From DATDMG01 sp036518955 (lineage in GTDB: Bacteria; Actinomycetota; Actinomycetes; Actinomycetales; Kineosporiaceae), in contig DATDMG010000305.1 in assembly GCA_036518955.1 (NCBI GenBank), forward strand, positions 1 to 8,267: DNA of 8,267 nt. Reading direction: 5' to 3'. This document shows positions 1 through 5,877 of the stretch, piece by piece (position 1 is the stretch's first letter; every line of letters starts with the position of its first letter). The position numbers and the translations under genes were made by a program. The notes under the pieces are model-generated. The model was not told the origin of the DNA, searched no databases, and was given only the letters and a program-made list of their open reading frames with translations.

Positions 1-233
1 CGGGGCCGCGACGGATGGGCGGGGACCTGGCCGACGCTCTCCAGGGCGATCGAGGTGACCTGTGCCTGGGCACCGAGCCCGGCGATGGTGACGGTCAGCC
101 GCTGGCCTTGGCGCAGGGTGCGCAGGGGAGACTTCTCGAGCACCTCCCGGGCCAGCGGCACCAGCACCCCGTCGTCGGTGACGACGGTGCCGCTGCGGGT
201 GGTCGGGTCGAAGGCGTGCACGGTGGCCTGCAT
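1..233 (-). CDS. Small cold-shock/OB-fold-like protein, 3' end off the window
   Basis: Reading the minus strand from ATG at 233 gives 77 open codons to the window edge with no stop. The protein begins MQATVHAFDPTTRSGTVVTD and continues with DDGVLVPLAREVLEKSPLR, LRTLRQGQRLTVTIAG and AQVTSIALESVGQVP. The pattern of a short beta-rich segment, an acidic GTVVTDDG turn, then R-x-G-Q-R-L-T-V-x-I resembles the five-strand cold-shock/OB fold. The classical RNP motifs (KGFGFI, VFVHF) are absent, so nucleic-acid binding is only an inference. It lies 42 bp downstream of cofC in the same direction. The ribosome-binding site is weak, but a TACCGT motif (245-240) sits 6 nt before the ATG, so it may have its own leaderless transcript. 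The C-terminus looks close to complete at the edge. Gene reality is fairly sure; function is not. Confidence 0.7.
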   Translation of the reverse strand, partial: MQATVHAFDPTTRSGTVVTDDGVLVPLAREVLEKSPLRTLRQGQRLTVTIAGLGAQAQVTSIALESVGQVPAHPSRP

Positions 234-239
234 GCGTCC

Positions 240-245
240 ACGGTA
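240..245 (-). promoter_or_regulatory. Possible -10 box for the small OB-fold-like gene
   Basis: TACCGT on the minus strand matches the actinobacterial -10 pattern TANNNT. It lies 6 nt upstream of the ATG at 233, the spacing expected for a leaderless mRNA. No good -35 box is visible at 17-18 nt, so this is a weak call. Confidence 0.3.
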
Positions 246-275
246 GGGCCTGCCGGCCGGCCTCCGGCCGGGACG

Positions 276-1043
276 TCAGGATGCCGGGCGGGCAGCGACC
301 AGCAGCGCGGCGGTCCGCGGCCCGACCCCGAGCGCGAGCGCGACACTCAGATCGGCGGGGGTGTCGACGTCGTGGCGCAGCCGTGCGGGGTCCACGTCGT
401 GGCGACGGGGGTCGTCCAGGACGATCGGGACGGCGCCGCGCCGGCGGTGCTCGGCGAGCGACCCGGGCCCGAAAGCCGGGTCGAGGTCGCCGGCGGCGCG
501 TCCGGCGAGGAGCACGGTGCCGGTGCCCTCGGCGTCCGGCAGAGCGGCCATCGGCGCGTCCGGCCGCGCGGCCAGGGCCGCGGCCGCGGCCGCCAGTCCC
601 GCGGACAGTTCCGCCGGGCGCAGCGCCGGCAGGTCGCCGAGCAGGACCGCCGCCGGAACGTCCCGGTTCGCGGCCGGCACCGCGGCCAGGCCGTCGCGGA
701 CGGCCGCCACCAGCCCCGTGCCGGGGCGGCTCTCCCGGACGACGGCGAGCGCCGGCGGCTGTGCGAGGCCCGGCGCGGGGGTGGTCGACGCGTCGTGCCC
801 GCGGTGGCCGGCGCCCCGCGGGGCGCCGGCTGCGACGGCCTCCTCGGCGGTCGTCGGGTCCGCTGTCACCACCAGCACCTGCCGGAGGTCCGGGCAGGCC
901 AGGACGGCGTCCAGGCAGTCCAGGGCGATGGCCCGGGCGAGTTCGGGGCCTCCGCCCAGGCGCGACTTGGCGGCGGCGCCGCCCTTCAGCGGCAGGATCA
1001 GCACCCAGCCCGGAGTACGGCCCGGCCCTGCGTCGACGACCAC
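276..1043 (-). CDS. cofC: Phosphoenolpyruvate/2-phospholactate guanylyltransferase (CofC/FbiD), coenzyme F420 synthesis
   Basis: A 255-residue protein of the CofC/FbiD family. These enzymes transfer GMP from GTP to 2-phospholactate (archaea) or phosphoenolpyruvate (FbiD of mycobacteria), making the activated side chain that FbiA attaches to deazaflavin. Visible family signatures are the N-terminal nucleotide-binding stretch WVLILPLKGGAAAKSRL (about 13-29), PGTGLVAAVRDG (107-118), LLGDLPALRPAEL (134-146) with the metal-binding Asp, DAEGTGTVLL (170-179), AFGPGSLAEHRRRGAVPI (190-207) and LRHDVDTPADL (222-232). The GTG start at 1043 has AGAGGA about 7 nt upstream. The protein is longer than the usual 210-220 residues, owing to an Ala/Gly-rich insertion around residues 70-97, part of which is a perfect 24-bp DNA palindrome, and an Ala run near 150-157. 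fbiA/fbiB are not in the window. Family assignment is solid; which phospho-acid it uses cannot be read here. Confidence 0.93.
   Translation of the reverse strand: MVVDAGPGRTPGWVLILPLKGGAAAKSRLGGGPELARAIALDCLDAVLACPDLRQVLVVTADPTTAEEAVAAGAPRGAGHRGHDASTTPAPGLAQPPALAVVRESRPGTGLVAAVRDGLAAVPAANRDVPAAVLLGDLPALRPAELSAGLAAAAAALAARPDAPMAALPDAEGTGTVLLAGRAAGDLDPAFGPGSLAEHRRRGAVPIVLDDPRRHDVDPARLRHDVDTPADLSVALALGVGPRTAALLVAARPAS
807..830. repeat. 24-bp perfect palindrome inside cofC
   Basis: The left half GCCGGCGCCCCG is exactly the reverse complement of the right half, with no spacer. It encodes residues 72-79 (AGAPRGAG) of CofC, inside a low-complexity insertion. The bases just outside (806 g, 831 t) do not pair, so the palindrome is sharply bounded. 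It may be an extruding or hairpin-forming element, or simply the product of GC-rich drift. Confidence 0.75.
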
Positions 1044-1188
1044 GTGCCGATCCTCTCAGGGCTGGTGGGAGTCTCGCGCGCGGGCTCGCCTGTCCGGCGG
1101 CTTGCGGGAGGGGCGCCTCGACAGCGGTCCGGGCGGGGGAGAGGATGAGGCTTCTGCCGTTTCCCCACCGCGACCCCGAGGGAGCCCG
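1044..1188. other. Divergent intergenic region between cofC and plsC
   Basis: This 145-bp gap separates two divergent starts and should hold promoters for both. It contains the cofC ribosome-binding site (AGAGGA, minus strand, about 1051-1056) and the plsC one (GAGGGAG, 1178-1184). I searched for TANNNT -10 boxes at sensible distances on both strands and found none convincing. No clear dyad or repeat stands out. Confidence 0.5.
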
Positions 1189-1962
1189 GTGACCACGCCC
1201 CGCCACAAGAGCGCCGCCTACCGACTGGCCGAACTGATCATCAAACCGCCGCTGACGGTGTTCACGCGCCGCGACTGGCGTGGCGCGGAGTACCTGCCGA
1301 TGCATCGTGGCTTCGTGGCGTGCAGCAACCACATCTCGCACCTCGACCCGTTCACGCTGACGCACTTCCTGGCCGACCACCGCTGCCCGCCGCGATTCCT
1401 GGCCAAGGAGTCGGTGTTCCGGATCCCGGTGCTGGGCCGCATCCTCGACCGGGCCGGACAGATCCCCGTGTTCCGGGAGTCGAGCGACGCCGGCAACGCG
1501 TTCTCCGCCGCCGTCCGGGCGGTGGAGCAGGGCGAGTGCGTCGCCATCTACCCGGAGGGCACCCTGACCCGGGATCCGGACCTGTGGCCGATGGTCGGCA
1601 AGACCGGCGCCGCCCGGGTCGCGCTCGCCACGGGCTGCCCGGTGATCCCGATCGCGCAGTGGGGGGTGCAGGACGTCCTGGAGCCGTACGGCAAGCGGGT
1701 GCACCTGCTGCCCCGGCGGACGGTCCACGTGCTCGCCGGGCCGCCGGTCGACTTCTCGGCCGTCGCCGGGTCGCCGGCCGACGCCGAGACGCTGCGGGCC
1801 GCCACCGACCTCATCCTCGACGCGATCACCGCACTCCTGGTCCAGCTGCGTGCCGGGACGCCGCCGGCGCAGCGCTGGGATCCGGGCGAGCACGGCCAGG
1901 CGCGGCTGGGCAACTTCCGCCGCCAGGGGAGCGCCTTCCGCCGCCGGGGGAACGCCGCGTGA
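1189..1962 (+). CDS. plsC: 1-acyl-sn-glycerol-3-phosphate acyltransferase (PlsC family)
   Basis: A 257-residue PlsC/LPLAT-family acyltransferase, expected to move a fatty acyl chain to position 2 of lysophosphatidate at the membrane, giving phosphatidate. All four family blocks are present: NHISHLDP (47-54) with the catalytic His48 and Asp53 of the H-x4-D motif, GQIPVFR (90-96), YPEGTLT (121-127) and VIPIAQ (152-157). There is no strong transmembrane helix; the N-terminal stretch around LAELIIKPPLTVF (14-25) may dip into the membrane. The reading frame stays open far upstream because of GC bias, but the GTG at 1189 follows GAGGGAG at 1178-1184 and begins the conserved part. The C-terminal tail after about residue 225 is basic and holds two copies of a seven-residue repeat. 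The stop overlaps the gpsA start (GTGA), so the two are translationally coupled and both feed phospholipid synthesis. The exact acceptor is not provable from sequence. Confidence 0.93.
   Translation: MTTPRHKSAAYRLAELIIKPPLTVFTRRDWRGAEYLPMHRGFVACSNHISHLDPFTLTHFLADHRCPPRFLAKESVFRIPVLGRILDRAGQIPVFRESSDAGNAFSAAVRAVEQGECVAIYPEGTLTRDPDLWPMVGKTGAARVALATGCPVIPIAQWGVQDVLEPYGKRVHLLPRRTVHVLAGPPVDFSAVAGSPADAETLRAATDLILDAITALLVQLRAGTPPAQRWDPGEHGQARLGNFRRQGSAFRRRGNAA
1915..1956 (+). repeat. 21-bp tandem duplication at the plsC 3' end
   Basis: Two adjacent 21-nt units (1915-1935 and 1936-1956) each begin TTCCGCCGCC and end CGCC, with differences at only two positions (a/g at 1925/1946 and g/a at 1931/1952). 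They encode FRRQGSA and FRRRGNA, a basic seven-residue repeat that ends PlsC. The second copy also supplies the GGGGGA purine run that serves as the gpsA ribosome-binding site. Confidence 0.85.
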
Positions 1963-2960
1963 ACCGGATCGCCGTGATGGGGGCCGGGTCGTGGGGGACG
2001 ACCTTCGCGGCGGTCCTGGCGGACGCCGGGGGGTCGGTGACGGTCTGGGGGCGCCGGGAGGAGGTGTGCGAGGAGATCACCCTGCGGCGCCGCAACCCGG
2101 CCTACCTCGGCGACGTCGCGCGGCCGGAGTCCGTCACCGCGACGACCGATCCGGGCAAGGCGCTCGCCGGGGCGCAGCTCGTCGTGCTCGCCATCCCGTC
2201 GCAGTCACTGCGGCGGACGCTGACCGCCTGGCGGGACGCCGTCCCGGCCGACGCCGTCCTGGTGAGCCTGATGAAGGGCATCGAGCTGGGCACGCACCGG
2301 CGGATGAGCGAGGTCGTGCAGGAGACCATGGCGGCTGATCCCGGGCGGGTAGCGGTCGTGTCCGGCCCCAACCTCGCCCGGGAGATCGCGTTACGCCAGC
2401 CCACGGCGTCCGTGGTGGCGTCCGTCGACGCCGGCACCGCCGACCTGGTCGCGCACGCCTGCTCGGCGCCGTACTTCCGGCCCTACACCAATCCGGACGT
2501 CCTCGGAGTGGAGCTCGGCGGCGCGGTGAAGAACGTGATCACCCTCGCGGTCGGGATCGCCGAGGGCATGGGCTTCGGCGACAACACCAAGGCCACACTG
2601 ATCACCCGGGGGTTGGCCGAGACCATCCGGCTGGGCGTGGCCCTGGGCGCGGACCCGGTGACGTTCGCCGGCCTGGCCGGAATGGGCGACCTGGTCGCCA
2701 CGTGCGCCTCGCCGCTCTCCCGGAACCGCACCTTCGGGGTCGCGATCGGCCGGGACCACAGCCTCGAGGAGGCCGTGTCGGCCGCCCGGTTCACCGCCGA
2801 GGGCGTGAAGAGCTGTGGGCCCGTCCTCGAGCTGGCGCGGGCGCACGGCGTCGAGATGCCGATCACGGGGTCGGTGGTGGCGATCCTGCACGAGGGGCTG
2901 CCGCTCACCGAGCTGGGCACTCGGCTGCTCGGCCGGCCGCGCAAGCCGGAAGGCGTCTAG
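1959..2960 (+). CDS. gpsA: NAD(P)-dependent glycerol-3-phosphate dehydrogenase
   Basis: A 333-residue cytosolic GpsA that reduces dihydroxyacetone phosphate to sn-glycerol-3-phosphate, the backbone for phospholipids. The N-terminal Rossmann fold has VMGAGSWGTTFA (6-17). Further signatures are SLMKGIE (103-109), VSGPNLAREI (134-143), ELGGAVKNVITLAVGI (185-200) with the catalytic Lys191, GFGDNTKATLITRGL (205-219) and GLAGMGDLVATCASPLSRNR (238-257) with Asp244. The length is normal for the family. The GTG start at 1959 overlaps the plsC stop as GTGA and has GGGGGA about 8 nt upstream, so it is coupled to plsC. The stop TAG at 2958-2960 shares a CTAG palindrome with the stop of the opposing PLP enzyme, leaving no intergenic space. 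Nothing looks truncated or atypical. Confidence in function is high. Confidence 0.97.
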   Translation: MNRIAVMGAGSWGTTFAAVLADAGGSVTVWGRREEVCEEITLRRRNPAYLGDVARPESVTATTDPGKALAGAQLVVLAIPSQSLRRTLTAWRDAVPADAVLVSLMKGIELGTHRRMSEVVQETMAADPGRVAVVSGPNLAREIALRQPTASVVASVDAGTADLVAHACSAPYFRPYTNPDVLGVELGGAVKNVITLAVGIAEGMGFGDNTKATLITRGLAETIRLGVALGADPVTFAGLAGMGDLVATCASPLSRNRTFGVAIGRDHSLEEAVSAARFTAEGVKSCGPVLELARAHGVEMPITGSVVAILHEGLPLTELGTRLLGRPRKPEGV

Positions 2961-4060
2961 CTCAGCTCAGCCCCCGGCCCCCTCGTCCCTGCCAGCGCCT
3001 GCTCGAGGTCGGCCCAGAGGTCCGCCACGTCCTCGACGCCCACCGAGAGGCGGACCAGGTTCTCCGGGACGCCTGCCGGCTCGCCCGCGTGCCGCCGCCT
3101 CCGCTCGAGAGTGGACTCCACCCCGCCCAGGCTCGTCGCGTGCACCCACAGCCGCACCCCGGACACCAACCGCTCGGCCTCGACCGCGCCCCCACCCACC
3201 TCGATCGATATCATCGAGCCGAACCCGGGGTACCGGACCCGCTCCACGGCCGGATGCCCGGCCAGCCGGCGCGCCAGTTCCGCCGCGTTGGCCCCGGACC
3301 GCTCGACGCGCAGGTGCAGCGTCCGCAGCCCGCGCAGAGCCAGGAACGCCTCCATCGGGCCGGGGACCGCCCCGTGCAGCGTGCGGTAGGTCCGCAGGGC
3401 CGCCCGGGTCGCGTCGTCCGCCGTCACCGCGGCCCCGAGGACGACGTCCGAGTGGCCGGCGAGGTACTTCGTGACCGAGTGGACGACGACGTCCGCGCCG
3501 TGCTCCAGCGGGCGCTGCAGCAGCGGGGTGGCGAAGGTGTTGTCGACGGCGACGAGGGCGCCCACCCGCCGCCCGGCGGCCACCAGGGTGGGCAGGTCGG
3601 CGACGTCCAGCAGCGGGTTGGTCGGTGTCTCGATCCAGAGCAGGTGGGCGCCCGGGAGCGCCCGGGTGACGGCCGCGACGTCGTGGACGTCGACGTGCCG
3701 GGCGTGGACGTGACCGGCGGCCGCGAGGGCCGAGACCAGGCCGAGGGTGCCGTTGTAGGCGTATCGCGGCAGCACCACGACACCGCCGGAGGGGACCAGG
3801 GACAGCGTCGCCGCGATCGCCGCCATCCCGGACCCGAACAGCAGTGCCCGACCGCCCTCGAGGGAGCCCAGGGCGTCCTCGAAGGCCTCCCAGGTGGGAT
3901 TCGTCCACCGGCCGTAGCCCAGGTCGTCGGGTCGGGGGGCGCCGTCCGACGCCACGTACGTCGAGGCGAAGGTCACCGGGGTGGAGAGGCCGGCGTTCGG
4001 TTCCGGGCGCGGCCGGCCGGCGCTGACGACGACGGTGGCGGGGGACAGCGAGGGATGCAC
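2957..4060 (-). CDS. Cystathionine gamma-lyase/gamma-synthase-like PLP enzyme
   Basis: A 367-residue member of the Cys/Met-metabolism PLP-dependent family (fold type I), acting on cystathionine or related sulfur amino acids in the cytosol. Visible features in order: STPVTFASTYVASDG (26-40), YGRWTNPTWEAFEDALGSLE (49-68) with the phosphate-binding Arg51, FGSGMAA (75-81), the PLP-stacking Tyr in AYNGT (101-105), IETPTNPLLDV (143-153), VDNTFATPLLQRP (172-184) with Asp173, SVTKYLAGHSD (195-205) with the Schiff-base Lys198, SLGGVEST (310-317) and LVRLSVGVED (335-344) with Arg337. The usual EHPASMTH stretch after SLGGVES is replaced by a basic ERRRRHAGE, so substrate and lyase-versus-synthase choice stay open. 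The start is GTG at 4060; no better in-frame start lies nearby and there is no clear ribosome-binding site, but a TAGGCT box is 8 nt upstream. It sits reversed between gpsA and ddl and is slightly short for the family. Confidence 0.9.
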   Translation of the reverse strand: MHPSLSPATVVVSAGRPRPEPNAGLSTPVTFASTYVASDGAPRPDDLGYGRWTNPTWEAFEDALGSLEGGRALLFGSGMAAIAATLSLVPSGGVVVLPRYAYNGTLGLVSALAAAGHVHARHVDVHDVAAVTRALPGAHLLWIETPTNPLLDVADLPTLVAAGRRVGALVAVDNTFATPLLQRPLEHGADVVVHSVTKYLAGHSDVVLGAAVTADDATRAALRTYRTLHGAVPGPMEAFLALRGLRTLHLRVERSGANAAELARRLAGHPAVERVRYPGFGSMISIEVGGGAVEAERLVSGVRLWVHATSLGGVESTLERRRRHAGEPAGVPENLVRLSVGVEDVADLWADLEQALAGTRGPGAELS

Positions 4061-4068
4061 GGTCGGTG

Positions 4069-4074
4069 AGCCTA
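4069..4074 (-). promoter_or_regulatory. Possible -10 box for the PLP lyase gene
   Basis: TAGGCT on the minus strand fits TANNNT and lies 8 nt from the GTG start at 4060. With no ribosome-binding site visible, a leaderless or near-leaderless mRNA is plausible. No TTGACA-like -35 is seen 17-18 nt upstream. Confidence 0.35.
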
Positions 4075-4120
4075 ATGGCGGGACCGCCGGGGTTGGTCCT
4101 GCGGCGCCGCGTGGGAGCGG

Positions 4121-4126
4121 TAGCCT
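4121..4126 (+). promoter_or_regulatory. Possible -10 box for ddl or its leader ORF
   Basis: TAGCCT on the plus strand fits the actinobacterial -10 pattern and is 7 nt upstream of the ATG at 4134. No convincing -35 is present. The putative lyase -10 on the other strand is about 46 bp away, so the two would form back-to-back divergent promoters. Confidence 0.4.
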
Positions 4127-4133
4127 CCGACCG

Positions 4134-4193
4134 ATGGGTGATGGGGTGACGGTGTCGCAGGGTCGTAGGAGTGTCGCGGGAGGGTGTGCGTGA
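4134..4193 (+). CDS. Putative 19-residue leader ORF coupled to ddl
   Basis: ATG at 4134 opens a short frame encoding MGDGVTVSQGRRSVAGGCA and ends at TGA 4191-4193. That stop overlaps the chosen ddl start as GTGA (4190-4193), the same junction seen between plsC and gpsA. The ATG has no ribosome-binding site but is 7 nt after a TAGCCT box, so it could be read from a leaderless mRNA. Against it, several codons (AGG, AGT, GGA, TGT, GAT) are atypical for this genome, so it may be a regulatory or chance ORF. No function is recognised. Confidence 0.35.
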   Translation: MGDGVTVSQGRRSVAGGCA

Positions 4194-5401
4194 GCGAGTC
4201 GCCGAGCGAGCGGACGGGTCCCGGCCCGGCATCCTTCCCGGCGCCCGATCCGGGGTCGGGTCCGACCCCGGGCCCAGGGGCGGGCCCGGGCCGGCGGCCG
4301 CGGGTCGCTGTCGTCTTCGGCGGCCGGTCGGGGGAGCACGGGATCAGCTGCGTGACCGCCTCCAGCGTGCTGGCGGCCATCGATCGCGGCGTCTACGACG
4401 TCGTCCCGATCGGGATCACCCGGAGCGGCCGCTGGGTGCTGGCCGCCGACGATCCGGGCCGGTGGGAGCTGGTCGGCGACAAGCTGCCGGAGGTGACCGA
4501 CGCGGAGGGCCCTGCCGTCATCGTCCCGATGGAGACGGGCAACCGGCACCTGACCGTGCTGGAACCCGGTCAGGTGCCCCGCGAGCTGGGCCGGGTGGAC
4601 GTCGTGCTGCCGCTGCTGCACGGCCCCTTCGGCGAGGACGGCACCCTGCAGGGGCTGCTCGAGCTGGCCGACGTCCGGTACGTCGGCTCGGGCGTGCTCG
4701 CCAGCGCGGCGAGCATGGACGAGCAGTACATGAAGCTCGTACTGGCCGGGGCGGGGATCCCGGTCGGCCCGTACGTCGTCGTCGAGCGCCGCCGCTGGGA
4801 GCGGCACCCGGACGAGGTCCGCGAGGACGTCGAGGAGCTGGGCTGGCCGGTCTTCGTCAAGCCGGCGCGGGCCGGGTCCAGCCTCGGGATCACCAAGGTG
4901 TCCTCGCCGGCGGAGCTGGACGCCGCGATCGCGGCGGCCCGGCACCATGACCCGAAGGTGATCGTCGAGGCGGCGATCGTCGGTCGGGAGATCGAGTGCG
5001 CCGTCCTGGAGTCGCTGGACGCCGGCTCACCGGCGACCAGCCTGCCGGGCGAGATCCGGATCACCTCGGGCCACGAGTTCTACGACTTCGACGCCAAGTA
5101 CGTCGACTACGAGGGCACCGTCGACCTGATCTGCCCGGCCGAGCTGCCCGACGAGATCGTGCACCGGGTGCGCGACCTGGCGGCGCGGACCTTCGAGGCG
5201 TTCGGGTGCGAGGGCCTGGCCCGGGTGGACTTCTTCGTGACCCCGGACGGCGACGTCCTGGTCAACGAGATCAACACCATGCCCGGGTTCACTCCGGTGT
5301 CCATGTACCCGCGGATGTGGCAGGCCACCGGCCTGCCGTACCCGGATCTCGTCGACCGACTCGTCAAGCTCGCGCTCGCGCGCCCGCTCGGGCTGCGCTG
5401 A
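4190..5401 (+). CDS. ddl: D-alanine--D-alanine ligase
   Basis: A 403-residue ATP-grasp ligase that joins two D-alanines for the peptidoglycan stem peptide, in the cytosol. The core starts at about residue 38 with VAVVFGGRSGEHGIS, holding the substrate-binding Glu49. It continues with LLHGPFGEDGTLQGLLEL (142-159), VGSGVLASAASMD (165-177), WPVFVKPARAGSSLGI (219-234) with ATP-binding Lys224, EFYDFDAKY (296-304), and ARVDFFVTPDGDVLVNEINTMPGFTPVS (344-371) with metal-ligand Asp347, Glu360 and Asn362. Tyr in EFYDF fits D-Ala-D-Ala rather than D-lactate ligases, though this is an inference. The first 36 residues are an unusual Pro/Gly-rich extension, so the protein is longer than typical Ddl (about 310-370). 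GTG at 4190 has GGAGGG 5 nt upstream; GTG at 4184 is in frame but too close to that site. Confidence 0.95.
   Translation: MSESPSERTGPGPASFPAPDPGSGPTPGPGAGPGRRPRVAVVFGGRSGEHGISCVTASSVLAAIDRGVYDVVPIGITRSGRWVLAADDPGRWELVGDKLPEVTDAEGPAVIVPMETGNRHLTVLEPGQVPRELGRVDVVLPLLHGPFGEDGTLQGLLELADVRYVGSGVLASAASMDEQYMKLVLAGAGIPVGPYVVVERRRWERHPDEVREDVEELGWPVFVKPARAGSSLGITKVSSPAELDAAIAAARHHDPKVIVEAAIVGREIECAVLESLDAGSPATSLPGEIRITSGHEFYDFDAKYVDYEGTVDLICPAELPDEIVHRVRDLAARTFEAFGCEGLARVDFFVTPDGDVLVNEINTMPGFTPVSMYPRMWQATGLPYPDLVDRLVKLALARPLGLR
4250..4271 (+). repeat. 10-bp inverted repeat in the ddl 5' coding region
   Basis: CCGGGGTCGG (4250-4259) and its exact reverse complement CCGACCCCGG (4262-4271) are separated by GT. 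It would form a very stable hairpin in the mRNA over codons 21-28 of ddl, within the Pro/Gly-rich extension. It could slow early translation or simply reflect the repetitive GC-rich coding of that stretch. Confidence 0.7.
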
Positions 5402-5408
5402 GGGTCCC

Positions 5409-5433
5409 GCCTGCCTCGTCACCCGACGCAGGC
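5409..5433. terminator. Possible bidirectional hairpin between ddl and the DUF3515 gene
   Basis: In the 17-bp convergent gap and the adjoining 3' end of the DUF3515 gene, GCCTG (5409-5413) pairs with CAGGC (5429-5433), and CGTC (5417-5420) pairs with GACG (5425-5428), leaving a 3-nt bulge and an ACCC loop. There is no T-tract on either strand, so this is at best a U-less terminator. Confidence 0.25.
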
Positions 5434-5877
5434 GCGCGCCGTCGTCGGCACGGCCCGGGCGACGGGGGCGAGCACGGCCAGCGCCGCCGGCGCCTGCTGC
5501 TCCCCCAGGGCGCGCGGCACGCGCACCTCGACCGTCGGGGCGCGGCCGTAGGCGGTGAACACCAGCGGGTCCCCGACGTCGTCCACGACCCAGTCGACGT
5601 CGTCGACGGACAGGCACCGCTTCGTCGTCGGCCGCTGTTCCGGGAGCCCGCACCGGACGACGATCGGCGGCTCGCCCCAGGCCACGGTGCCCGGGACCGG
5701 GAGCGGGGACCGCGGCCTGCCGAGCACGGTGGCCGGAGCCGCGGCCAGCGCCGCGGCGCAGGCGGGCGTGCCGGCCTGGGGTGCGGCGACCACCTGGTCG
5801 CCGCTGGCGGGACCGCACCCGGTGAGCGCGACGGCGGCCAGGATCGTGCCCGCGACGACGGGGATCGGTCCGTTCAG
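5419..5877 (-). CDS. DUF3515 putative lipoprotein, probable CTG start
   Basis: The C-terminal part matches the actinobacterial DUF3515 family in pattern: a Cys after a short linker (TPACAAALAAAP), VAWGEPPIVVRCGLP, KRCLSVDDVDW and FTAYGRAPTVEVRVP. With GTG at 5793 the product has 124 residues and no export signal. Reading 28 codons further upstream gives VVAGTILAAVALTGC, a hydrophobic segment ending in a lipobox (LTGC). No ATG, GTG or TTG lies in frame there, but CTG at 5877 overlaps the Lrp-like stop as CTGA, which would give a 152-residue lipoprotein with Cys21 as the lipidated residue. The N-region lacks a positive charge; an alternative CTG at 5895 would add one Arg. The function of DUF3515 is not known to me. 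It is likely co-transcribed with the Lrp-like gene. Confidence 0.82.
   Translation of the reverse strand: MNGPIPVVAGTILAAVALTGCGPASGDQVVAAPQAGTPACAAALAAAPATVLGRPRSPLPVPGTVAWGEPPIVVRCGLPEQRPTTKRCLSVDDVDWVVDDVGDPLVFTAYGRAPTVEVRVPRALGEQQAPAALAVLAPVARAVPTTARACVG

Noticed and set aside
361..1188. Long plus-strand open frame running through cofC into plsC
   Set aside because: It is the GC-bias shadow of cofC on the other strand; the plsC family homology and ribosome-binding site begin at 1189.
2702..4069. Plus-strand 455-codon open frame opposite the PLP lyase
   Set aside because: Its translation is low-complexity Arg/Gly/Pro-rich with no recognisable motif, and the minus strand has all catalytic residues of a PLP enzyme.
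4061..4948. N-terminal extension of the PLP lyase frame back through ddl
   Set aside because: The extra 296 codons lie antisense to the ddl coding region and look like shadow sequence; the enzyme homology starts just after 4060.
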